From positions 12,778,260-12,842,259 of the forward strand of contig OU452205.1 in the NCBI GenBank assembly GCA_911728435.2: a stretch of 64,000 nucleotides of DNA. Reading direction: 5' to 3'. Below the pieces are notes generated by a model. The model was not told the DNA's origin. It saw nothing but the letters and a program-made list of their open reading frames with translations, and searched no databases. Below, piece by piece: positions 56,301 to 64,000 of the stretch. A program made the position numbers and the translations under genes. Every line of letters starts with the position of its first letter. Position 1 is the stretch's first letter. Source of the stretch: Apoderus coryli. Lineage: Eukaryota; Arthropoda; Insecta; Coleoptera; Attelabidae.

Positions 56301-59300
56301 TAGACGAAAGCCTTACAGCGAACGACCCAAGCAAAACTATCTGCTTTGCAAAGACAAGCTTTGTCAAACCGTCAGCAGCTATGGAGGTACTCCTGGATTT
56401 AACTCCTCTTCATGTAGTTCTGGAGAAGGAGGCCAGGTGGACTACATACAGATTATATCATACTACTCGATATATGGTAGAGGCACATATGGAAGACAAC
56501 AGACTGCTGGCCGGCATTGAAAGTTACAGCATTTTGGAAATGAACTCCGATGTAATGCCTTCAGCGATAAACTATGATCTGCCTTATAATACTCTGTTCC
56601 CAGCAGAGATCAATTGGTCCTGCATGGGGAGGAGTTGCCAAGTGTGGACTATTACTGGTTTACTGCTGGCTCAAAGACAAACTCAGGTACAGGTGCCGGA
56701 GTCTACGGAAGCAGACCCAAGACAAAAATTTTTCAATGTCTTGGTTATCATGCTACTGTATTCCAGGCAGAAGTTCTGGCCATTGATCTGTGTGCTCAGG
56801 AGCTCGAGCAGGAGCACTGTGCGTCAATAAAAATTTTCTCTGATAGCCAAGCGGCCATAAAGGTCCTAAGCTCATCAAGATCCACATCAAGAACAATGTG
56901 GAATTGTCAAAACAGACTCTCTAATATCGGGAGAAATAATAACCTGACTCTGGTCTTAATCCCTGGCCATTCTGGTTTAAGGGGGAATGAAATGGCCGAC
57001 TCTCTGGCAAGGGAAGGGGCTGAAGGAGAATTCATCGGACCAGAACCCGCAACTGGCATAGTGTTTAGCACTGCCAAATACATACTTAATACCTGGATGA
57101 CGACAGAAGTACAGAACTTTTGGCAATATCATCCAGGTTTGGTACACTAGAAGGAGTTCATTGACACATCGAAATCAAGGGCCAAGGAGTTGTTGGACAT
57201 GAGTAGATCTCATCTACGCTGCCTGGTTGGACTATATACTGGTCACTGTCGTTTGAATCATCATCTCTCTTGGAAAATTCCGAGTGCTGATTGTGTCTGG
57301 AGGATGAGGAAACGGCGGAACATGTACTGTGTTCTTGCCCAGCTGTAGCTAGAACCAGATTCGCAATATTTGGTGAAGTAACCCTTCTACCATAGCGAGT
57401 CTAAAAGAAAGCTCACCCACAAAACTAATCGACTTCATTAAGAAGATTGAGCTGCTGAGTGAAATATGAAATATGAATGTATGTATGAGCCACAATAGAC
57501 CCACGGTGGTCGCAGTGGAGGGTCCGGCGTAGACCCACTCATTTTGAACCTACCTACCTACCTACCTAGTGTCGTGTCGTTGTGTATATTCAGTGTTGGC
57601 TAATTCGCAACAATCGCTTGTTATGTGCTCTATGGTTTATATTTGTTGTTTACATATGCAGTATTAATCTGATCTTGTATTAGAATTTTTTTATTATATG
57701 TGTTTTATAGTACCTTGTGTTTATTATTTGGTATAGAATCGCTATCATAAAACCCGCGGTTTCACTGAATATATTTCCTTTCCAGACATTGGATGCTTGT
57801 TTGTCAGTGTGGTCCTGCAGTAGGTAATTTGCATGTTTACCGTGTGTTCTAATGTATTGTAGAGGTTCGTGTGTGTTATTTTTTATTTTTAGGGGTGTTG
57901 CTGAAATATCCATGTTTGTTATTGCTCTGTGCATCCTACTGTTAGAAGTTAGAAGAGGTGGAATCAAGACTATTAATCGAAGAATGCTGTATAAAGTACT
58001 TGCTATTTCAACCCAAGAAAGACTGAGATGGTGTTTTTCACCCGGAACAAGAAACTGAAACCATTAGCGGCGCCAGCTTTCTTCAACGCACAATTAAGTT
58101 CCTCCTTTAAGGTATAACCGCTTGGTATCACATTACTTACAACATGGAGTCTATACCTAGAACGTAGAGTTAAAAGGCATTCTATCCTACGAGCAGTGTC
58201 GCAAAAAACGTAGATACCACCTGAGTGTGAAACCTAGTGTGCCACAATGTGGATATATACTGTTATCATAAGAGCTATGGAGCTGTAGTCTGGTGGCCTC
58301 AAAAGTCTACAGAGTATAGCAGTAGTAAAGCTGAGTCCGGAACAAAGAACGACTCTTAAACCATTAGCGGAGCAATAAAAACAACCTGTCTTCCGGCTCT
58401 TGCATCTAAAGAAAGTGGTGCTTTGCCGTTATAGCCAGCCGATTATTTTGCTGGATAAGTTTTCTTTTAAACTCGCTGATGGAAGAATAGGTTAAGTAAG
58501 GCAATAGGAGAAACAATAAGTTAGAGTGAGGTTATTTAGGCAGTGCAGAGGATGAGGCAACAATGAAGTAAGAGAAAGTACAGTGAAGTTTTTAATGTAG
58601 AAAAATAAACTTTTCAAAATTTTCACGAATTTATTACAATTCACATAACAGACACAGAGTGGATTCTTCAGAAGTCGAGTAATAACAGTGAGATAGATCG
58701 AAGTTTCGGTTTTAATATGAAAATACTAATCTTTGGCAAACTAACCAAAATGTCGAAAGGCAAATTGTAGGTTATATTTGATAACGGTAAATCGAACAAG
58801 GAGAACCACAGAACACGCATGTACAAAATAAAATCTTACTCAATTACCTCAAGTCAAGCGTCTTTTCAACCTCTATTGCGTCAAACTGCTTCTTCTCAAT
58901 TCTACTTTGTAAATCCTCCACCCTCTTTGATTTCAACATAACTTCCTCACGTGATTTGACCAAATCGTTGTTCCACTCATTCCTTTTTACATCTAAAAAC
59001 TTCTGCAGATCTTCATACTCCCGCTTCAACTGAAGCTTCTGCTCCAAACACTTGTTCTCCTCAGTTAACTCCGCTAGGTGTTGCTTCTTTGGATTTTCGC
59101 TAGGCCTATTTGATATATTCGTCAAATGAGCTAGTTCAGATTGTAATTGCTTATTACAATTTTTTAATTTTTTTATTTTATTTAGTTTCGTCTGAAAATC
59201 GTTTACCCCCTTTGTGGAAACTAGCGTTCGATATACTAATTTTTTAAAACAATTGTTAACGATATCGACAAGTTGGGCAGTCTTAGATATTGTTTTTTCT

Positions 59301-60110
59301 AATTGTTTACATTGAAGCTTGTCAGTCTGCATCTCTTTCACGATTTGTGTGAATGTTACTTCGCTTGAATGAATCGCTTCTTGTAAACGTTTAATTTCCT
59401 CATCGTAAGTTTTATTTGCTCCTGTTAGAACTTGAATGTTGATTTCACCAGCAGTCTAAAAATTAATTTAAAAACAAATTACTTTTTTACAGATTACGTA
59501 AGTAGATACATTCTGATTAAATATTAGTGTTTAATTTATCATTGATAATAGAGAATTACACCAGTGGCGCCACGTGACTTTTTCTAAAGTGTTACCAAAA
59601 CCAGATGTGAAAAATCTTATTTAAAAAAAAAGTTTATTTTGACCCTCACAAATATTAATATAAAATTATACAACGACACACATTATCCTTGTTTATTTAT
59701 TTAATTGCACGCACACTGTATCCCTCACAATTACACAATAATCTAAAAACTTTCAGTTACAAATTCCGTTATTATCACCTTCGAATTGGAAAAAAAAATA
59801 CAATCCATTGACAATGGTTTAGAAAAACAAAGTAACTGCGCTAAATACTTTTTATTGGTACTACTTTAGCATAGTTTTAAATATAATTAACTATTCGTCG
59901 GTACTATTTGTTATTAGGAATGGAATTTAAATGTTATCAAACCTTATTCAATATGATTTCCTTTTCTTCAGTGCTAACGAGCAATCTAGTAGCATCATCT
60001 TGATATCTGATTCTAGTTAACTGCTTATCTTGGACAGATTTATTCAACACGGATTCATTCAATTTATCCACTGTTTCAGAGCATATTTCCTCAACATCAA
60101 TCATTTCCAT
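44285..60110 (-). CDS. Five-exon coiled-coil protein gene, copy B
   Basis: The same five exons as copy A are intact: 60110-59943, 59455-58848, 54061-53779, 51424-50720, 44374-44285. All splice signals, phases and the stop are kept, and the product is again about 617 residues. I count eight amino-acid differences from copy A, five of them in the 56-codon first exon (E5D, I6V, S10C, E28D, G46S by my numbering). No stop or frameshift is present, so both copies could be expressed. The family remains unidentified. Confidence 0.7.
44375..46744. other. Intron 4 of coiled-coil gene B, decayed repeats
   Basis: Counterpart of 19704-22324. It is strongly diverged from unit A from about 45050 on, with many indels. 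The KYEQRHLRYANG frame is still recognisable at 46571-46759. Confidence 0.4.
47435..48275 (+). pseudogene. Penelope-like reverse transcriptase (unit B)
   Basis: The frame 47435-47779 is longer than in unit A because the TA expansion is absent. It reads through LPPKLYGLPKLHK and IVSCTHAPTKPLSDFLK before stopping. After frameshifts the frame 48060-48275 has AMGASISSIVAQIVMEDLEE and FFYRYVDDCIAL, with the YVDD codons at 48168-48179. Motif A (SLYTNIP) lies between, preceded by CHVVSL-like changes that replace the first catalytic Asp codon (gat in A is cat here). It is inactive. Confidence 0.85.
48689..48840 (+). pseudogene. GIY-YIG endonuclease domain of the Penelope-like element (unit B)
   Basis: RNTHVVYKIPCKDCEATYIG followed by QTKQYLEKRLTNHK. 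The reading frame is lost in the following Lys run because one A is missing relative to unit A. Confidence 0.8.
49233..50442 (+). mobile_element. mariner-family element in the Penelope arm (unit B)
   Basis: Same insertion point after TA and same loss of the right terminus as in unit A. The transposase frame 49635-50069 is open through VTGDESWIYAYEP and VVRARSTSKQMVACF. The frame 50070-50384 has YSPDLAPTDFFLFPYV and ends in CIDLHGEYF. A deletion near 50150 removes the NDNASSH block with the second catalytic Asp that unit A still has. The early in-frame TAG is shared with unit A. Confidence 0.85.
50720..51424 (-). CDS. Coiled-coil gene B, coding exon 4
   Basis: 235 codons with the same donor (GAG|GTAAGT) and acceptor as copy A. 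The open frame continues upstream of the acceptor to 51604 only because the 1.54-kb intron deletion brings other open sequence next to it. The canonical acceptor is intact. Confidence 0.8.
51485..53778. other. Intron 3 of coiled-coil gene B
   Basis: Lacks the 1.54-kb segment of unit A. Keeps the right half of the fold-back element (about 51700-52645), with its palindrome around CTTTACTTGCAGAC at 52135. No gene. Confidence 0.6.
53779..54061 (-). CDS. Coiled-coil gene B, coding exon 3
   Basis: Same splice sites and identical 94-codon product as copy A exon 3 (31014-31296). Confidence 0.8.
54281..54403 (+). other. Exon-like block on the opposite strand (unit B)
   Basis: Counterpart of 31493-31615: T-rich tract and CACAG, 41 open codons, AAG|GTAAGT. 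No difference from unit A was noticed. Confidence 0.3.
54620..55348 (-). pseudogene. CFDP2-like LINE, C-terminal fragment (unit B)
   Basis: Duplicate of 31832-32560, with the same internal deletion and terminal C2H2 finger. Confidence 0.8.
55568..56054 (-). pseudogene. LINE with restriction-like endonuclease, C-terminal part (unit B)
   Basis: Duplicate of 32780-33266. Confidence 0.65.
56055..57568 (+). mobile_element. RNase H-bearing LINE inserted with target duplication (unit B)
   Basis: Duplicate of 33267-34780 with the same (CCTA)n tail and TAGTGTCGTGTC flanks. The RNase H frame 56614-57150 is intact apart from the TAGS change of the first catalytic motif. Confidence 0.85.
57579..57967 (-). 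pseudogene. LINE with restriction-like endonuclease, middle part (unit B)
   Basis: Duplicate of 34791-35179. Confidence 0.65.
57948..58408 (+). pseudogene. Second jockey-like LINE relic (unit B)
   Basis: Duplicate of 35160-35620. Confidence 0.5.
58848..59455 (-). CDS. Coiled-coil gene B, coding exon 2
   Basis: 202 full codons plus two bases, same splice sites as copy A. One residue change (TDKLQCK) within the exon. Confidence 0.8.
59562..59728. mobile_element. hAT-type MITE, right end deleted (unit B)
   Basis: The left terminus CAGTGGCGCC is preceded by AATTACAC as in unit A, but the sequence jumps from TATCCCTCA to CAATTACACAATAATC. About 350 bp with the right terminus are missing. Confidence 0.7.
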
Positions 60111-60120
60111 TTCCGGCAAC
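59943..60120 (-). CDS. Coiled-coil gene B, coding exon 1 (start codon exon)
   Basis: Same acceptor, donor and start ATG (60110-60108) as copy A. The product begins MEMIDVEEICSETVDKL. Five of 56 residues differ from copy A, against three of 561 in the other four exons. Confidence 0.65.
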
Positions 60121-61229
60121 CTGCAAAATGTTTGCTTTAGTTGAAATCTTAAATGTAATACTTTGATAGATTTATCGTTTAATTATTTCCATCGAGTAGG
60201 CATTAGACAATGAAAGATGACACAGTAGACAGTAATCTAGGGCTTCGACGAAGAATTCGTCTTGCATACAAACTGTACCGCATATTAAAATACCATAGTG
60301 CAAGCTTCCCAATCCTACACAGTACTTTGGAGTGAGTTTAGAAAACTGTAATTTGTAAGATCATATATTAACCCTAATAACTTCGAACTAAAAATAAAAA
60401 TTAAATATACAATTATTACAATCAATCATGTTAATAGACCCTTAATTAATGAATATTTAGCAACAATAATTACATTGGAAATCAATAATTGAAATGTTAA
60501 ATGAAGTATTAAGTAGCACACGAAAAATAATACTAATGAAAAACGTAAAACAACAACAAAGAACAATAGTAACATAATTATCTTATAACATGGCATACTA
60601 GCAATATTAACTAATAATAATATGTAAATCTATGTCTCAAAGTTAATAAGTAAAATGACTATGCATATGAAAACTTCTAATACAATGCTCGTAAACGACG
60701 TAATGCTTGATAAAAAAAATAGTAAAAAAATCCAACTGATACCTATGTTAATTAATTGAATCAAAATTTAATTCTACAAAAATACCTGCTAAAGTGGTGT
60801 CGGTAGGTATACTAAACTATTGGTCTATGAAAAAATGCGATGTTGGTAAGGTAACAAAAACATTAAAAAAAATGTAAAATAATTCAGAATATCTGTGATT
60901 GTGTATTGTTGTGTTTAAACTATTTACACTGAATGTTCTTGTGGTGTTTCGTAAATGTACAAATTAATTGTTTGATTTTCAATCTAATTTTAAAATTTTA
61001 GAGAAGTATTGTACCTGAAGAAGGCTAATGAGCCGAACCGTAGTACAGTGACATGAAATAAAAAATATTTGAAAGAAAAAATTTTCGCTTTTATAATAGA
61101 ACCTTTACCCCAAGAAAAAGAAAGAATTATTCAAAAATTGTAACAAGGTTCAAGAAAAAATACAATATTAAAATAGTAACATATTTAGTCACCAAAAAAA
61201 AAGAAAAAATACGGAAGCAACATTGTGTA

Positions 61230-61703
61230 GGTTACAGATCCCGGAAAGTGAAAATATAAGAAATTAATTTTGCGTATTTAACAGGTACTTTTTGATACTT
61301 TTGTTTAAAGGCAGGGCATGATAAAGTTCTAAATTGTCTTGCAACTGAATTATAGAGTGACAACAAAATATGTTGGCGACATCTAGTGTGAAGCATCTGG
61401 TGACAGCGTGGTAGTGTAAAACAAATTTCCAACACAACTAAAAGTCTTGTCTTGTTATATGAAAAGCTCCTTTGAAACAATGCAGTGCAATATTGGAATC
61501 GAAATTGTGTCTTTGAATCTTACATTAATACTATGAGCAGCATATCGGAAGTGTATTTTGTTATAAAGACACAAGGGTTTCATAGTATAAATGATCTTAT
61601 GATAAAAGCAAGCACTGTGTAGCAAATTAACATTCATTTTTCTCATACCAAATAACATAAAGCTGCCAATTATGAAGCACGATAATACTGGTAAAAAAAA
61701 CAA
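61230..61703 (-). pseudogene. LINE RT C-terminal relic (unit B)
   Basis: Duplicate of 38790-39244, split into two frames by a 20-bp insertion at about 61444-61463. Confidence 0.5.
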
Positions 61704-62371
61704 CTTTGATCACCCTGTATTTTCTAAAGGATCAACATTTGGATAAGACAAGTTTGGGTCAATCATCATTATTTGACTCGTATAGTATCTCCAATTAACG
61801 ATTGTTAATGAAACACCCTGTATAGATATGGTTTCAAATTCAATTAAGTAACGCACAAAGTACTGGTCACTTACAAAGAGGCGTTTTCACTAATTGAAGT
61901 AGGTACTGAAAGAGATCAGGCTTTCCACAAACATATATTTTCAAGAAGCGCTAAAAATAAAATAAAGTGATTTGATCTCTAAAATTGTGCGTTGCCCCGG
62001 TATTATGTTTGAAGCGAGCATATTTATAAGGTAAAGGCATATAGATACAATTAACAGTACCCGTGCTAGAAAGTTTGATCCAGTCCTATGATTTGCTTTG
62101 GTAAAATAAGAAATAAGTACTTAATTTCGTTTTACCTAGTTATTAAAAGACATAAAGTGAGAATGAATGGAAGCATTTGATATTTGTTATAAAAAGGGAA
62201 ATCCACTGTTTTGTTTTTAAAAGCCCTAATAATACTTAGATTAATTTTATCCAATATTATTGATCCATATGTCCATATTGTTATATATTATTATGTACCT
62301 ACCTACAAGCTTAATTTTTAGTTCCCTCTCGTTTTAAAAACTATTATTTAATCGAAAATAATTAAACTTAC

Positions 62372-62560
62372 CTATCTTTACACTTTTAATAAGATTTTTT
62401 TTTTGAATTTTTATTATACCATACCTAATGGTAAGAACGCACAATATTTGAAAAAGTTAAGTTTTTCATTTGTCAATTTTATGAAAAAAAATGGCGGTTC
62501 ATGTCATTAGCACAGATTATAAACAGATACGTCAATTGACATATTTTTACATAATATTCG
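62372..62560 (-). other. Possible untranslated first exon of coiled-coil gene B
   Basis: Donor AAAGATAG|GTAAGTTT is kept at 62372/62371. The upper limit is arbitrary, as for unit A. Confidence 0.3.
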
Positions 62561-63329
62561 TATTGTAAAGATTAATTTAAGACAAAGTTATAAAGATCGT
62601 AGTCGATTTATATTACAGAACCTTGTCAGCAAAATTCAGTGTATTCCAAATTAATGAAATATGTATGTTTTATGTCTTCTTTTCTTTATTTCTTCTCTTC
62701 TTTGACCTCTTGCTGAATCAGATCAGCATACAGCCATCAAACGCGAATCGTTGGCAAGTCAGCGTTCACATTATTATGAACATGCACACTTCGTTTGAAA
62801 TAACACGTAGGTACTTAGGGAGTTTTTGAAATCCTTATTTGTCACGTAACTAACGTTCACGTTATTGTGAGCATGCCCACATGCTTTGGAATAACGTTTC
62901 ACGTTAATAGGGAGTTAAGGCAATACCAACGACTTATACACGCATCTCCATCAGAAATGGTGAAGGGAGAATGAGCTTCGACACTATGCGTCCCGCCATT
63001 TTCTAGTCACAAACGTCAAAAAATCAAAACACTGTTATGTATTAATTGTATGCACTTATTTTGGATATTCGGTTTTTTATTAGTGCTGTTAGTGTTTATT
63101 ATTCTTAAAAGTTAGTACCGCCTAAGCGAGTATATATAACACATTCACTCTGTGAAAAAAGTTTTGTGACAATTTTTTATGAATTAAAACATTGTTTTAT
63201 ATAAAATTTAAAAATAAAAATCAAAATTGATTCAAAATTAATATTATTTTTTGGCATAATGCCAAAAAAAAATAATATTATTATATATATATTATTAGAT
63301 TGGTAACACTAAAGTTTGTTAATCTTGTA

Positions 63330-63470
63330 CCAGAAAGTCACTGAAGATGAGAATATTTGATTTCTCGAAACATGTCTGACATGGGCAACGTGCCTTGAGT
63401 TATGATATAAAAAAAATATATTTATTTTGTGGAGCTGACGTCGTTTGATTTATATATATTCATCGCTCCT
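63330..63470 (+). repeat. Dispersed repeat copy with hammerhead-like motif
   Basis: It reads CTGAAGA, TGAGAA loop TTCTC, GAAACATGTCTGACATG, then the shared GTGGAGCTGACGTCGTTTGA tail. After GAAA a CATGT/ACATG stem can form, as stem III of a hammerhead would, but the base expected to be U at the cleavage site is G. It lies just beyond the right end of unit B. Confidence 0.5.
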
Positions 63471-63669
63471 CTTTGGAATGGATTATTTCATTAAATATTA
63501 AATAATGAAACTACATTTTAATAACAATTTTGCCTTATAGCCTTTATACATAAAATATACGTATTAACAAAATAAACAACTCATTTAAAATGATCTTAAG
63601 TACAACTACATACATCTATCTAAAAAATATAGGTAATCACAACCAAATAAATATAAAACATAACACAAG

Positions 63670-63827
63670 CTATACTGATCCGGGAGACTTATTTTCATCC
63701 TTATTACCATGAACTAACAAATCGAATTCACTACCTGACAGTGATTTACTTATTAGTCGGTCCCATTGCTCAGGCGTTGATGGACACTCATTTATGTTCT
63801 TTAGTTTTTCTTTTTTTGACGGAACTT
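63670..63827 (-). CDS. Terminal exon of another gene (partial)
   Basis: Acceptor TCATTTTTCAG precedes AAGTTCCGTC. The exon supplies two bases of a split codon and then 52 codons counting the stop: VPSKKEKLKNINECPSTPEQ, then WDRLISKSLSG, SEFDLLVHG and SPGSV, ending TAG. Composition looks like real protein (charged, with WDRLI and FDLLVHG patches) rather than a chance frame. The rest of the gene lies beyond the window. I do not recognise the family. It is outside the duplication and its phase does not join it to coiled-coil gene B. Confidence 0.55.
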
Positions 63828-64000
63828 CTGAAAAATGAAAAAAAGAAACATGAAACCTACTGAATTGAAACAACAGTAAACTGATATTTTTTATGTCAAC
63901 AAAAGGAAATTAATGATTTTTTGACAGAAGTCTGATCCATATGAGGCATATGTGCGATATACGGTCGTTCATTCAGGTCGCAGATTAAGATTAGACGTGC
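63828..64000. other. Intron or intergenic edge
   Basis: No coding sequence recognised. It is probably intron of the gene whose last exon is at 63670-63827. Confidence 0.4.

Larger units (their letters stand above)
41031..63281. repeat. Tandem segmental duplication, unit B
   Basis: This is the second copy of 16271-40821 in the same orientation. It is shorter by about 2.3 kb through deletions in introns 1, 3 and 4, and has small insertions of its own (23 bp near 54165, about 20 bp near 61444). Confidence 0.95.

Noticed and set aside
63341..63390. Active hammerhead ribozyme
   Set aside because: The first box is CTGAAGA rather than CTGATGA and the base before the cleavage site is G rather than U, so it is at best a degenerate relative.
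63670..63827. Upstream coding exon of coiled-coil gene B
   Set aside because: It ends in a stop, its possible donors leave the wrong phase for coding exon 1, and no counterpart exists in unit A.
1..64000. CRISPR array or bacterial operon structure
   Set aside because: No regularly spaced short repeats with unique spacers and no prokaryotic gene organisation. The sequence is clearly eukaryotic.

Overview
The window looks like nuclear DNA of an insect. It is strongly AT-rich, has spliceosomal introns with GTAAGT donors and pyrimidine-AG acceptors, and is full of transposon relics of kinds common in arthropods: Penelope-like element, mariner, hAT, several non-LTR retrotransposons and a KRBA2-type integrase. 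The order is not certain; a beetle or similar repeat-rich insect would fit. No bacterial-type genes, CRISPR arrays or intact canonical tRNAs were seen.

Layout. Bases 1-16270 are single-copy in this window and hold only relics: a 5'-truncated minus-strand LINE (about 2255-3533), a fold-back element (5536-6898), a 300-bp tandem pair beside a tRNA-like head (8686-9997), a clean 67-nt hairpin (10441-10507), a dispersed 350-bp repeat (12431-12780), a dead hAT transposase (13556-14690, minus) and a broken integrase tail (15504-16190). Bases 16271-40821 (unit A) and 41031-63281 (unit B) are two tandem copies of one segment of roughly 22-25 kb, separated by a 209-bp spacer. Bases 63282-64000 are unique again and carry the last exon of another gene.

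Each unit carries, on the minus strand, what looks like a complete gene. Five coding exons join in perfect phase to give a coiled-coil protein of about 617 residues with a basic, TP-rich, nuclear-type C-terminus (exons in A: 37503-37680, 36060-36667, 31014-31296, 26414-27118, 19614-19703; the same five in B). Both copies are open and keep all splice sites. Their introns are packed with nested mobile elements: a Penelope-like element whose inverted terminal arm was hit by a mariner; a LINE with an RNase H domain inserted with a 12-bp target duplication into an older LINE that ends in a restriction-like endonuclease; a CFDP2-type LINE tail; a fold-back element; and a hAT-type MITE.

The two units are not evenly diverged. 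Some stretches (16350-18606; about 29000-36700) are almost identical, while 20340-25000 and the first coding exon differ clearly and carry indels. This suggests gene conversion over an older duplication, or two haplotypes placed in tandem by the assembly. The most interesting points are the whole-gene tandem duplication with its mosaic divergence and palindromic breakpoint, the uncharacterised coiled-coil gene, the hairpin at 10441-10507, and a dispersed family carrying a hammerhead-like CTGAWGA...GAAAC motif.
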